A DNA stretch of 64,000 nt from CAWDMC01 sp963803295 (GTDB lineage Bacteria > Acidobacteriota > Terriglobia > UBA7540): NCBI GenBank assembly GCA_963803295.1, contig CAWDMC010000022.1, forward strand, positions 62,001 through 126,000, written 5' to 3'. The stretch's first letter is position 1. Every line of letters begins with the position of its first letter. Both the position numbers and the translations under genes were made by a program. Below the pieces are notes generated by a model, which ran no database searches, was not told the origin of the DNA, and worked only from the letters and a program-made list of their open reading frames with translations. This document shows, one piece after another, positions 44,517 through 54,327 of the stretch.

Positions 44517-47500
44517 ATGATCCATCACGTCGTTCAATTCGCCCTGAAGCAGCGTTTTCTCGTGCTGATGCTCGCAGCGGTCGTGGCCGTCGCGGGGGTA
44601 ATAGCCTTCCAGCGGATGCCGGTCGATGCCTATCCCGATCTCGCGCCGCCCATGGTAGAGATCATCACTCAGTGGGAAGGTCATGCCGCAGAGGAAGTGG
44701 AACGGCTGGTCTCGCTACCCATCGAACTTGAGATGAACGGCGTGCCCGAACTCGTTTTTATGCGGTCGATCTCGCTTTACGGGCTCTCGGACGTACGCCT
44801 TACCTTCGAGGACTCCACTGACAACTATTTTGCCCGGCAAGTCGTGTTCGAGCGGCTGTCAGGTGCGAGCGTGCCCCAGGGCGTGGCACCTTCGATCGCG
44901 CCTCTGTTCAGCCCCAGTGGGTTGGTTTACCGCTATGTTCTGGAGAGTCCGGACAGGAGCCCGCAGGAACTCAAGACCATCGAAGACTGGGTGGTCGAGC
45001 GGCAGTACCGCTCGGTGTCCGGAGTCGCTGACGATTCCGGGTTGGGCGGCACGGTCATGCAGTATCAGGTGCTTCTCGATCCCGCCCGCCTGTATGGGTT
45101 TCACCTCACCGTAGCGCAGGTGATGCAGCAACTCGCGAACAACAACGCCAACACCGGCGGGGGCTTCTATTCTCAGGGCGGACAATTCTACTACGTACGT
45201 GGCCTTGGCTTGATTCGCGATACTAAGGACGTCGGTAATATTGTGGTGGCCAGCCAGAACGGCGCGCCCGTGCGAATCTCCGACATCGGCAAGGTGGTGA
45301 TCGGCCACGCACCACGACTCGGCCAATTTGGCTTCATGAAGAACGACGACGCTGTGGAAGGCGTGATTCTTATGCGCCGGGGTGAGCAGACGCAGACGGT
45401 GCTCAAGGCCGTCGAGCAGAAGACGGCAGAACTGAATCGCGACATCTTGCCACCGAACGTCAAAGTGAGGCCGTACTATGACCGCAGTGGACTTGTGGAT
45501 CTCACCACCGATACGGTTGAAGGCAATCTGCTTCGCGGGATGGCGCTGGTGCTCATCGTGCTCCTTTTCTTCCTGGTGAGCTTTCGCGCTGCCGTCATCA
45601 CCACGCTGACGATCCCTCTGGCGTTATTATTCGCGTTTATCTTCCTTCACGCACACGATGTTTCCGCCAACCTGCTTTCGATCGGAGCTATCGACTTCGG
45701 CATTCTGATTGACGGCACCATCGTGGTGATGGAGAACATCTATCGGGAACTGGGATTGCGCGAAGGGCAGGGTTACAAACTGCACGAGGTGATCCTGGAC
45801 GCCGTCCGCGAAGTGGATCGCCCTGTCTTTTATTCGGTGGCTGTGATTATCGCCGGCTATCTGCCGATTTACGCCCTGCAGGGGCCGTCTGGCAAGCTCT
45901 TCCACCCCATGGCCGATACTATGTCGTTCGCCTTGATCGGAGCGCTCGTATTTTCCCTCACCCTAGTGCCTGTGCTGGCATCCTATTGGTTCCGCCATGG
46001 GGTCAGGGAAAGGGTGAACGGGCCGTTCGAGTGGGTGAAACGAATCTACGGAGGCGAGCTCGACTTCTGCCTGAACCATTCCTGGCTAACGATTCTGGTG
46101 GCGGCAGCGATCTTCGGCGGGGTGCTGTTGCTGGTACCGTTTATCGGCGGCGAGTTCATGCCTCACCTGGACGAGGGCGCTCTTTGGGTGCGGGCCACCA
46201 TGCCCTACACCATCTCGTTTGAGGAAGCGAGCAAGATCGCCCCCCAGATCCGCCAGATTCTGATGTCCTATCCGCACGTGACGGAGGTGGCTTCGGAGCT
46301 CGGGCGTCCCGACGACGGCACCGACCCTACCGGCTTCTTCAACTGTGAATTCTACGTGGGGCTGAAACCGTACAAGGACAAAGCTTGGCACGGTCAGATC
46401 CGCACAAAGGATGAGCTGACCAACTCAATTCGGCGGCGCCTCGCAACCTATCCTGGTATCATCTTCAACTACACCCAGCCCGCCGAAGATGCTGTGGACG
46501 AGGCGCTCACCGGTCTGAAAAGTGCCTTGGCAGTTAAGATCTACGGGTCCGACCTCGGCATATTGCAGGACAAAGCCGTGGAGATCAAAAATGTGCTCTC
46601 GAAAGTGCCCGGATTCACGGAGCTGACCGTGGTCCGGGAGCTTGGGCAGCCCAGCTTGCTGGTTGACGTTAACCGTGACAAGATTGCCCGCTACGGCATT
46701 AATGTTTCTGATGTGGAAGCTGTCATTGAAGCGGCCGTGGGCGGCCAAGCAGCAACGCAGGTGATTCAGGGCGAAAAGCTGTTTGACCTGGTCGTGCGCA
46801 TGGAGCCTCAGTTCCGCCAGAGCCCGCAGCAAATCGCAAGTCTGCTGGTGGGCACGCCCGACGGCAAGCAAATCCCTCTGAGCCAGCTGGCCGATATCCG
46901 GCAGGGCAGTGGGGCCTCCTTCATCTATCGAGAAAACAACTCGCGCTACATCGGCATCCAGTTCAGCATCGAGGGCCGCGATCTTGCCCGAGCCGTCGCG
47001 GATGGACAGCGTGCGGTGCGCAAGGCGGTCAATCTTCCCGAAGGCTACCGCATAGCCTGGGGTGGGGAGTACAGCGAGTACCTGGCGGCCAAGAGTCAAC
47101 TGGCGGTGATCGGTCCCACCACCGTCGTACTGATTTTCCTGATCCTCTTTGCCCTCTACGGCAATTTCAAATTTCCGGTAACTATCGCCCTGGGCGTGGT
47201 GATGACCGAGCCGGTCGGCGCCCTGCTGGCACTCAAGCTTACTCATACGCCATTCAGCGTTTCTTCGGTTTTGGGATTGCTGGTGCTGATGGGCGTCTCG
47301 GTCGAGACCGCGGTGGTGCTGGTTTCCTATATCAACAAACTGCGTTTGGAAGGCCGAGACATCCGCCAAGCCACCCACGAGGCCTCGCTGCTGCGCCTGC
47401 GTCCTATCATGATGACGGCACTCGTTGCCTGCCTGGGACTTCTGCCTGCCGCGCTCTCCCATGGCATCGGGTCGGACACACAGCGACCCTTCGCCATCGT

Positions 47501-47600
47501 GATCGTAGCAGGTCTGATCTCCAGACTTTTCCTCGGCTTCTTCGTGAATCCCGTGCTATATGAGATGGTCGCTCGCGAAGGGGATATCCTGCAGGTCTAG
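44517..47600 (+). CDS. Heavy-metal RND efflux pump (CzcA/CusA family)
   Basis: 1027 aa, full length. First helix LKQRFLVLMLAAVVAVAGVIAF, DAYPDLAPPMVEIITQWEG, and the proton-relay helix with IDFGILIDGTIVVMEN, the HME-RND signature containing the key Asp residues. The second half repeats the fold, with PLALLFAF-type and SVSSVLGLLVLMGVSVETAVVLV helices. HME pumps export monovalent (Cu/Ag) or divalent (Zn/Co/Ni) cations; the choice cannot be made here. It completes the three-part operon. Confidence 0.95.
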   Translation: MIHHVVQFALKQRFLVLMLAAVVAVAGVIAFQRMPVDAYPDLAPPMVEIITQWEGHAAEEVERLVSLPIELEMNGVPELVFMRSISLYGLSDVRLTFEDSTDNYFARQVVFERLSGASVPQGVAPSIAPLFSPSGLVYRYVLESPDRSPQELKTIEDWVVERQYRSVSGVADDSGLGGTVMQYQVLLDPARLYGFHLTVAQVMQQLANNNANTGGGFYSQGGQFYYVRGLGLIRDTKDVGNIVVASQNGAPVRISDIGKVVIGHAPRLGQFGFMKNDDAVEGVILMRRGEQTQTVLKAVEQKTAELNRDILPPNVKVRPYYDRSGLVDLTTDTVEGNLLRGMALVLIVLLFFLVSFRAAVITTLTIPLALLFAFIFLHAHDVSANLLSIGAIDFGILIDGTIVVMENIYRELGLREGQGYKLHEVILDAVREVDRPVFYSVAVIIAGYLPIYALQGPSGKLFHPMADTMSFALIGALVFSLTLVPVLASYWFRHGVRERVNGPFEWVKRIYGGELDFCLNHSWLTILVAAAIFGGVLLLVPFIGGEFMPHLDEGALWVRATMPYTISFEEASKIAPQIRQILMSYPHVTEVASELGRPDDGTDPTGFFNCEFYVGLKPYKDKAWHGQIRTKDELTNSIRRRLATYPGIIFNYTQPAEDAVDEALTGLKSALAVKIYGSDLGILQDKAVEIKNVLSKVPGFTELTVVRELGQPSLLVDVNRDKIARYGINVSDVEAVIEAAVGGQAATQVIQGEKLFDLVVRMEPQFRQSPQQIASLLVGTPDGKQIPLSQLADIRQGSGASFIYRENNSRYIGIQFSIEGRDLARAVADGQRAVRKAVNLPEGYRIAWGGEYSEYLAAKSQLAVIGPTTVVLIFLILFALYGNFKFPVTIALGVVMTEPVGALLALKLTHTPFSVSSVLGLLVLMGVSVETAVVLVSYINKLRLEGRDIRQATHEASLLRLRPIMMTALVACLGLLPAALSHGIGSDTQRPFAIVIVAGLISRLFLGFFVNPVLYEMVAREGDILQV

Positions 47601-48028
47601 GAGCGCCTGCTGCACAACAGGACATCTACCCACTGAAACTGTCTGCAAAAGCGTCATCAAGTGCTGTCATTGCGAGCGGAGCGAGGAATCTCGCTCTGGA
47701 AGAAGACGGGGCGAGATCCCTCTTCGCCTGCAGCTCCTCGGAATGACACGCGAGGCGTGGAATCCGGATTGTGCCGAGTGTGGCGCGCGACCCATGCTCG
47801 CTAAGCTCTTTCGTTTCCTACCTCCCAAACCGTATCTGGAAGTGCAAACGATTCTCGAGTCCCATTAGGGGCGACATCCTCAAGGGAGCCAGACTGGATT
47901 CTGATCGCCATTGAAGGGCTCAGAAAGCGCCTACTGAGTGCAGGCATAGCAGGTAAGGCTCGATTGCAAACCACCTGCTGCTCGCGTAGACTGAGATTTC
48001 GAGCCGCTGAAGAAGGAGAGACAGCATC
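47601..48028. other. Gene-free spacer between the pump operon and mqnE
   Basis: About 430 bases without a convincing gene. The main content is the dispersed repeat at 47665-47748; the mqnE ribosome site (AAGGAGAG) is at its right end. Confidence 0.6.
47665..47748. repeat. 84-bp dispersed repeat bounded by TGTCATT/AATGACA
   Basis: The unit begins TGTCATTGCGAGCGGAGCGA and ends CCTCGGAATGACA, with an internal GAATCTCGC and GCGAGATCC pair. Repeats of this kind (TGTCATTGCGAG to GGAATGACA) are scattered through many bacterial genomes and fold into a long hairpin. Only one copy is in this window. Confidence 0.75.
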
Positions 48029-49168
48029 GTGTCGTCATCCCGCGAGCTTCACATAGAGGACCCGCAGCTTAAGCCGATTGCGCAAAAGGTACTGTCGGGT
48101 GAGCGCTTGAGCTTCGAAGATGGAGTGGCCCTCTATCGCTCGATGGATCTGCTGGCCATCGGCCATCTCGCAAACCACGTGCGTGAGAAGCTCAATGGCA
48201 ATGCGGTTTATTTCAATGTGAACCGACACCTCAACCCCACCAATGTTTGCGTGGCGAGTTGCAAGCTGTGTGCCTTCGGGCGCAAGCCGGAGGCTGACGG
48301 CGCTTACACCATGCCACTCGAGCAGGTTTACGAGACAGCGAGTAAAGGTTGGACCGAGGCCATCACCGAATTCCATATCGTGGGTGGGCTACACCCCGAT
48401 CTTCCCTTTGAGTATTACCTGGACTTGCTACGCGGTTTGAAGGCGCGCTTTCCCACCGTGCACCTGAAGGCTTTTACGGCGGTCGAGATCGGCTATTACG
48501 TTCACCTGACCCGCACCAGCGTGCGCGAGGTACTGGAGAGATTCAAAGAAGCCGGACTGGGATCCCTGCCCGGTGGTGGCGCGGAAATTTTCGCCCCGGC
48601 AACCCGGCGCGTCATCTGCGATCACAAGATTGGCGCGCACATGTGGCTGAAGATCCACCGCACCGCGCACAAGCTCGGACTCCCCTCAAACGCCACCATG
48701 CTCTATGGCCACATCGAGTCGCCCGAGGACTGCTCCGATCACCTCACCCAGCTCCGCGGGTTGCAAGACGAAACACACGGTTTCCAGACCTTCATCCCTC
48801 TAGCCTTTCATCCCGCCAACACCGAGCTGGGCAAACTGGTGAAACACTATGAGACCTCGGGTTTCATGGATCTCAAGAACGTGGCCATTTCCCGCCTGAT
48901 GCTCGACAACTTCCCGCACATCAAGGCCTACTGGGTGATGATGACCCCGCGCGTGGCCCAGGTGGCGCTCCGCTTTGGCGCCGATGATCTCGACGGTACC
49001 GTGGTGGAAGAGAAAATCTATCACGATGCCGGCGCTTCCACGCCTCAAGTGATGACCCGCCAGGAGCTCATTCGCCTGATCCGCGAGGCTGGCCGCGAGC
49101 CGGTCGAACGCGATACCCTATACCGCCCCATCGTCCGCACGGAATCCACGGTCGCCGTACAGATCTGA
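48029..49168 (+). CDS. mqnE: Aminofutalosine synthase (menaquinone, futalosine pathway)
   Basis: 379 aa, GTG start with GAAGGAGAG upstream. Radical-SAM protein with the cluster motif CVASCKLC near residue 75 and the MqnE/MqnC-type stretches EFHIVGGLHPDLPF, LPGGGAEIF, FQTFIPLAFHP and a C-terminal GTVVEEKIYHDAGA. It joins enolpyruvyl-benzoate to SAM-derived adenosyl to make aminofutalosine. This implies menaquinone by the Mqn route; the other mqn genes are not in the window. Confidence 0.93.
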   Translation: MSSSRELHIEDPQLKPIAQKVLSGERLSFEDGVALYRSMDLLAIGHLANHVREKLNGNAVYFNVNRHLNPTNVCVASCKLCAFGRKPEADGAYTMPLEQVYETASKGWTEAITEFHIVGGLHPDLPFEYYLDLLRGLKARFPTVHLKAFTAVEIGYYVHLTRTSVREVLERFKEAGLGSLPGGGAEIFAPATRRVICDHKIGAHMWLKIHRTAHKLGLPSNATMLYGHIESPEDCSDHLTQLRGLQDETHGFQTFIPLAFHPANTELGKLVKHYETSGFMDLKNVAISRLMLDNFPHIKAYWVMMTPRVAQVALRFGADDLDGTVVEEKIYHDAGASTPQVMTRQELIRLIREAGREPVERDTLYRPIVRTESTVAVQI

Positions 49169-49231
49169 GACAGGCTGCGATGTTGTCGGTCTCGATTCCA
49201 CCCGATGTTACGTGAGAACGGCTTGCCAGAC

Positions 49232-49272
49232 AAAAAAGCCCCGGGGGATCGGACTAGGTGATCCCCCCGGGG
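49232..49272 (-). terminator. Strong rho-independent terminator for the S53 peptidase gene
   Basis: On the minus strand a GC-rich stem (CCCCGGGGGGATC against GATCCCCCGGGG, one base bulged, 9-base loop) is followed by CTTTTTTG, giving a classic terminator about 50 bases past the S53 stop. On the plus strand it may also block read-through from mqnE. Confidence 0.85.
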
Positions 49273-49323
49273 TTCAGATTCAGACAAGATACAAGCCGAC
49301 CGTCACGCCCGTGACCTATAGGT

Positions 49324-52300
49324 CTACGGGTTGACGACCTGGCTCAACACCGGTGACGTGACGGGGTTGAAATGTGCGTCGCCTCCGTAAACTGCCGTCA
49401 TGGAGTGTGTGCCGACGGTGAGGCCAGACGAGACGAAGCTAGCCTGGTGGGTCGTGGTGTTAAGTGCGCCCGTGCCCAAGACCGCGGTGCCATTCTTAAA
49501 GGTGACCGTGCCCGTGGGCGTACCTCCGAAGGCAGGCTTCACTGTGACTGTGAAAGTGACGGCCTTGCCTCTAACGGAAGGATTCAAGGACGAGGCGATC
49601 AACGCTGTGGTCGCGGCCTTGTTTACCGTTTGGGTCAAAACTGCCGAAGCGCTGCTGGTGAAGTTGGTACCTCCGGCATAGTTGGCCGTAATCGAGTGAC
49701 TGCCCAGGCTCAGAGATGACGTTGTGAAGGTGGCGACGCCGCTACTGTTGAGCGCGACCGTTCCCAGCACCACTGTGCCATTCTTGAAGGTCACGTTGCC
49801 GGCAGGTATACCGGTGGTGGCGGACTTTACCTTGGCAGTGAACGTAACTGACTGATTGAACGACGACGGATTGACCGAGGAGCTGACAGCCGTCGAACTA
49901 GCCGCCTTGTTCACTACCTCGGACAGCGCTCCCGAGGTGCTGGCGTTGAAGTTTGTGCCCCCTCCGTAAGCTGCCGTTATGGAGTGAGTTCCCACTGACA
50001 GTGAGGAGGTCGCGAACATCGCCTTGCCGAGGCTAAGCGCTACAGTGCCCAACACGGAGGCGCCGTTCTTGAAAGTAACCGTGCCCATAGGTGTGCCTGA
50101 CCCCGATGAAACCGTGGCGGTGAAGGTCACAACCTTGCCGAAGGTGGAGGGATTCAAGGAGGAAACAACTGAAGTGTTTGTGCCGGCCTTATTTACGGTT
50201 TCCGCCAGCGTCGGGGAAGTGCTGCCCAAGAAGTTTGTGCCGCCTCCGTAACTTGCCGTTATGGAGTGAGTCCCTACTGACAGCGCGGAGGTCGCGAGCA
50301 GCGCCTTGCCGAGGCTGAGCGCTATAGTACCCAACACGGAGGCGCCGTTCTTGAAAGTAACCGTGCCCGTAGGTGTGCCCGACCCCGATGAAACTGTGGC
50401 GGTGAAGATCACAACCTTGCCGAAGGCAGAGGGATTCAGAGACGAGGCAACCGCAGTGGCGGTGCCCGCCTTAACGATGAAACCGACCGATTGAGTGGTT
50501 TCCACGTTGCCGGCGTAATCCGTGCTATGGAAAGCAACCGTGTGGCTGCCGGGCTTTGACACCGTGAATGGCGCGGTATAGGTCTGCGCTGCACCGCCGT
50601 CAATCTGATAGACCGTGCTCACCACACCGCTGAGACTGTCGGTCCGGGTGAGGGTGACCACCATGTTACCGCTTAGCGTGGCGCTGGTATGGGGCGCGGT
50701 CTTATCGATGTTTACCGCGATGGTGTGACTGGATTCAAAGTTTCCAGCGACGTCTTTCGTCCAATATCGGACGGTGTGCTTGGCCTCCGAAGTGATACTG
50801 ATGGGACCGCTGTACACGGGGCAAACGAAGAGGCAGAAATTGGCATCCACCAAGTAGTACGTCGCGGCAACGCCAGAGCCCGTGCCCGAACCCGCGCCCG
50901 GGTCACTTGCTTTAAGACTCACCTGAACGTTCGCCTTGTCCCACCCGTACCCGTTTGCCAGAGGTAATAGTGAGGCCGACGTGCTTGGTGTGACTGTGTC
51001 ATAGCAGAGTGGACCATAGGTCAGGTCACCGGAGGGGTAGCCCGTGTTATCCCAAGCCCTGATATTCACCGTGTGGCAACCCTGGCTACCGGCCCAACTC
51101 AGATTAAGGGAGCCGCTCGTGGCGTTAGGAAATTGAGGACCGCTGTAGTAACTATTTCCCGCGCCTGGTGTGGCTTCACTGAAGACATTGCCTGGGTCAG
51201 TGTCCCAAGCCTGGCTGAAACCGGCCACACCCGTTGCCGGAAGACCGTCCGCCGTAGTGTCAGTAAGGGTCCAGCTTACCGTTTGGTCAGTGTTATACCA
51301 TTGGTTCGTGGTTGGCCCAGAGAACGTGGCGTAAGGCGCGCCGAAATCACCTGCCTGATAAGTGTTGATGGCCCATGCCAGTTGCAGCATATTAGGGTTG
51401 CCCCAGCCAGTAACCTCATCGTAGCCTGTGCCGGCACAGTAGTATCCCAGGCCCAAGCTTGCGGTCACATCATTGTTGTTGCAGCCTGAGGTGATGTCAT
51501 AGTACGGGTAGTGCGGAGCGTAGCCCGGGTTTAACCCAAACCAATAGAGGTACGGATTCGCGTTGCCCATCGGTGCACAGCCGTGGCCGTTGCAGAGACC
51601 GCCGGTGATGGTACTCAGGTAGAGGAGATAGGCGTTCTCGTTCGCGAAGAAGCCCGCCAGTTGTGGGGCAACGATGCTCGTGCCGCCGTTCCCTGACAGG
51701 GACCCATTGAAGAAAATATTCTGCGGGGTATTCCACCAGTCGGCGTTGAGCGAGATGTCGGGAACGGCCCGGCTGCCGACGTTCAGGCCGCTTTGATACC
51801 ACGGAGTTGGGTAATAAGCGCTAAAACCGCCTCCGCTCCCGCCATCGTTTGTCCCGCAGCCACCGGGACCACCGCTCCAGGCGACTTCGCTATTGAACGT
51901 TGAATCTCCATTCAGATAGAGAGTTGTGCCGCCGGCCGAAACCACGTCCGGGTCAGAACCTGGATAGCTTACAGCGTCGTGACCGACACACGATGCGGTG
52001 GCGCCGCCGTCGTGTGAGATTCCGACCAAAGTCCACCCTTGGCCGATCATTTGATTGAAGATGGCATGGTCCGTATCCATAGTAGCCTGGGAAGTGCAAT
52101 CAAACTCGGCACAGCCCCAACTGCTGCTGAACACGCGCGCCTTGCCGTCGTTCAGGATCTGGTTGTAGATATCGTTGAAGGTCGAAAAGTTGGCATTGAC
52201 GCCGTCGTACAGATAGATCATAGCGGTATCCACGTAACTGCCGAAGCTGTTGGACATGGCGGTGGCCCACTCCATGTCCATGGTTCCCTCTCCGTCACAG

Positions 52301-53355
52301 CACGATGGCGTTCCGTCGATATAGAACTGCTGCCAGTGGTCTGCCAGGTAAGGATATTGGTTGTGGAAGCCGGCGAAGTCATTCCCATCCTGAGTGCCCG
52401 CCGTGGCGATGGCAATCGAGGTCTCGGGAGGCGTCACGCCCGGGTTGTGTAGGGGATTGCAACAATGACCCAGGGCGTACAGCCCGTTGGTATCGTAGGC
52501 CTGCGAACTGAACATATCCGTTGGATCGTAGGCGCCACCAGTAAGACCGGGAGTAGGACTGGCGGCGAGACTCTTCGCCAGAGCGGCCGGAAGTTTCGTG
52601 CGATCGGCACCATGGCTGCCTGACTTCCCGGCCGCCACAACTGGGCCTGGTACATACTGGGCGAAGGCAGGCTCTTTCACGCCCCGATTGGACGGATGTA
52701 ATACCTGAAGGTTGTTGAGACCTCCCACGGAGTGAACGATGTTGGTCAGACTGGCCGGAATAATCGGATCCGCGTCATTCGAGAAGAATGAGGCGGCACC
52801 GAGTTGGTAATTATTGATGTTGAGATTCAGAGCCTTTTCGAAGGCTCCGGCAGGAGCTTCAACATCAACCAACAGTCGGTTAGGGTAGCGGTGTGACACC
52901 TTCATGCCCTGGCTCTCAGCCCAGTCGACAACGGCTTGTTCATCCTGCGCTGACGGGGCAAAGCGCGCGTTCCACTCTTCTGCTGTCAGGAAATGATGGT
53001 ACCGCGGTGAGCCCTTCGTCTGCAGGTCTTTGAGGAACTGTTCCTCCTCTGCCATGTGTGGCGGCTGTAGGCCGAAGACCACACGCAACGTTTGACCGGG
53101 GTTGTAATGCCCCAGCATCTTGGCGGTACCGTCCAGCACCCGGTACGGAGTTTGCCGGCCAGATAGGCTCTGTACATCAATCTGCGCTCGGGCAGTGGAT
53201 GCATAAACCAGACTCAATAGCGCCATCAACAGGGTTCGTGTCAGGGTCCAGCTTCGTGCCGAGACTGGCCTCGCCTGAAAGTGGGAGTGATCAGCTTTAC
53301 GCGGGACCAACGGATACTCATCACCTTTGCACACGAGTGCGCTTCGATACGACAT
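49324..53355 (-). CDS. Secreted S53 (sedolisin/kumamolisin-like) peptidase with Ig-like repeats
   Basis: 1343 aa, ATG at 53355 with AAGGAG upstream. Signal region near residues 38-58 (LTRTLLMALLSLVYASTARAQ). Pro-kumamolisin activation domain about 70-215. Peptidase about 280-680 with Glu356 and Asp360 (EGTMD), GGTT near 475, and the catalytic Ser560 in GTSIVAPQLAG. A beta-rich region follows, then four bacterial Ig-like repeats of about 92 residues (960-1343), each with SSLNPS, GTVTFKNG and the ending G-TNF. Sedolisins are acid-active. The Ig-like array may hold it to the cell surface or to polymer. It ends at a strong terminator. Confidence 0.92.
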   Translation of the reverse strand: MSYRSALVCKGDEYPLVPRKADHSHFQARPVSARSWTLTRTLLMALLSLVYASTARAQIDVQSLSGRQTPYRVLDGTAKMLGHYNPGQTLRVVFGLQPPHMAEEEQFLKDLQTKGSPRYHHFLTAEEWNARFAPSAQDEQAVVDWAESQGMKVSHRYPNRLLVDVEAPAGAFEKALNLNINNYQLGAASFFSNDADPIIPASLTNIVHSVGGLNNLQVLHPSNRGVKEPAFAQYVPGPVVAAGKSGSHGADRTKLPAALAKSLAASPTPGLTGGAYDPTDMFSSQAYDTNGLYALGHCCNPLHNPGVTPPETSIAIATAGTQDGNDFAGFHNQYPYLADHWQQFYIDGTPSCCDGEGTMDMEWATAMSNSFGSYVDTAMIYLYDGVNANFSTFNDIYNQILNDGKARVFSSSWGCAEFDCTSQATMDTDHAIFNQMIGQGWTLVGISHDGGATASCVGHDAVSYPGSDPDVVSAGGTTLYLNGDSTFNSEVAWSGGPGGCGTNDGGSGGGFSAYYPTPWYQSGLNVGSRAVPDISLNADWWNTPQNIFFNGSLSGNGGTSIVAPQLAGFFANENAYLLYLSTITGGLCNGHGCAPMGNANPYLYWFGLNPGYAPHYPYYDITSGCNNNDVTASLGLGYYCAGTGYDEVTGWGNPNMLQLAWAINTYQAGDFGAPYATFSGPTTNQWYNTDQTVSWTLTDTTADGLPATGVAGFSQAWDTDPGNVFSEATPGAGNSYYSGPQFPNATSGSLNLSWAGSQGCHTVNIRAWDNTGYPSGDLTYGPLCYDTVTPSTSASLLPLANGYGWDKANVQVSLKASDPGAGSGTGSGVAATYYLVDANFCLFVCPVYSGPISITSEAKHTVRYWTKDVAGNFESSHTIAVNIDKTAPHTSATLSGNMVVTLTRTDSLSGVVSTVYQIDGGAAQTYTAPFTVSKPGSHTVAFHSTDYAGNVETTQSVGFIVKAGTATAVASSLNPSAFGKVVIFTATVSSGSGTPTGTVTFKNGASVLGTIALSLGKALLATSALSVGTHSITASYGGGTNFLGSTSPTLAETVNKAGTNTSVVSSLNPSTFGKVVTFTATVSSGSGTPMGTVTFKNGASVLGTVALSLGKAMFATSSLSVGTHSITAAYGGGTNFNASTSGALSEVVNKAASSTAVSSSVNPSSFNQSVTFTAKVKSATTGIPAGNVTFKNGTVVLGTVALNSSGVATFTTSSLSLGSHSITANYAGGTNFTSSASAVLTQTVNKAATTALIASSLNPSVRGKAVTFTVTVKPAFGGTPTGTVTFKNGTAVLGTGALNTTTHQASFVSSGLTVGTHSMTAVYGGDAHFNPVTSPVLSQVVNP
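49990..50480 (-). repeat. Two nearly identical Ig-like repeat units at DNA level
   Basis: Units 1 and 2 of the four Ig-like repeats (about 50270-50480 and 49990-50220) differ at only a few bases over long stretches, for example CACGGAGGCGCCGTTCTTGAA in both. Units 3 and 4 are diverged. This indicates a recent duplication or gene conversion between the first two. Confidence 0.7.
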
Positions 53356-53900
53356 GACTGTTTCTCCTTATTGGTTAGTGGCGGGTTTGGAACAGACCGG
53401 TCACGCTAGTGCCCGGTTCGGGGCGGACGCCAAGGCCTTCTGACGGCCTTCTCTCACAAAAGCACGGCGATCTGGGCGTCCCTGCCAGGACCCAATCGTC
53501 CGGGCCACCGTACCACGCCGGCGGCCTCGACGAGTCCTCGCATCATACTTGACTATGCTTAGTGCCGGTTGAATCTGTATTCCGTGCTCGAACAATGGTG
53601 ATCTTTAACCACATAGCGTTTCATGGCTGCCCAGGGCAAATGAGGGGGGCAGCGACTTCCTGAAGGCGGGGGTAAAAACAGAGAGGTTAGCGAGGGGTGT
53701 CTTTGAGAGGGACGGGCTGTACTGGATCAGACACGCTGACAGGTAGGGCAAGATTCGCCGCGAGAAGGTCGCCCTTACTTGAAGGAAGCTGTGGCTTCCT
53801 ATCAGAGGAGGAGGTTAGAATGGGATCGCTACTCGCACCGAACGTTCAAAGGCGGATCAACGCCTGCCCGCCCCTAGCGAAGACTGAACTGCTTTGAATA
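53356..53900. other. Gene-free region upstream of the S53 gene
   Basis: About 545 bases. It must contain the S53 promoter on the minus strand. I see no riboswitch pattern I can name. A GGAAGC/GCTTCC mini-hairpin lies near 53780. The only reading frame with a strong ribosome site is the 25-codon one at 53820. Confidence 0.5.
53820..53897 (+). CDS. Possible 25-residue peptide with a very strong ribosome site
   Basis: AGGAGGAGG lies just upstream of ATG at 53820; the frame encodes MGSLLAPNVQRRINACPPL and stops before the tRNA fragment. No similarity recognised. It may be the end of a lost gene or chance. Confidence 0.25.
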   Translation: MGSLLAPNVQRRINACPPLAKTELL

Positions 53901-53960
53901 TGGTGCGGAAGGCCGGAATCGAACCGGCATTACCCTTGCGAGTCGAGAAATTTTAAGTCC
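53901..53960 (-). other. 3' fragment of tRNA-Leu(UAA), putative attachment site
   Basis: Read on the minus strand, CTTAAAA is a leucine UAA anticodon loop. It is followed by a long variable arm, the T-arm GCCGGTTCGATTCCGGC, acceptor strand CTTCCGC and encoded CCA. The 5' half (GCGGAAG and D-arm) is absent: the sequence beyond the anticodon stem is unrelated and AT-rich. Integrases of mobile islands commonly recombine in the anticodon-to-3' part of tRNA-Leu genes, leaving such a fragment at one end. The degraded PRTRC island lies immediately to the right. Confidence 0.7.
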
Positions 53961-54327
53961 CCTTTTCGCTCTTTTAGCCCATTTCGAGAAGTTTTGAAAC
54001 TGTTTGAAAGAGAAGAAGATATGGGTCAATCGCTTCCTCACCGGGTATAGTAGATTTGCGCCTGTTTTGAAGTAATTTGTACCAGTTCTTTTACCCAGCG
54101 CCGTTCGGCTCAAGCGCGCTTGCCAGATATCTTTACGGTCAGATTCTACTGCCGACCTTCGCCGACTCTCCCTAAGAGGCTCACCAAGCCAACTCCCTTC
54201 CAGATTCAGCGGGCGGTAGCCAGCAAGGTCGTCGGCCGCGGTGCCGGATCACCCTCGAGCCAAGGGCAAGGAACGTTGGCCTGATCACTACCACCACCAA
54301 CTCACCTCAGAAAGGAGTGGATTTCAA

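Noticed and set aside
46425..47462. 345-codon minus-strand frame inside the RND pump gene
   Set aside because: Composition rich in His, Gln and Arg without hydrophobic order, a shadow of the pump gene.
49990..50480. Short open frames on the plus strand over the Ig-like repeats (for example at 50024 and 50306)
   Set aside because: They are antisense copies of the repeat units and so look alike; no start signals.
53401..53600. Riboswitch (c-di-GMP type) upstream of the S53 gene
   Set aside because: Some GC stems are present, but the conserved loop bases of the known class were not found.
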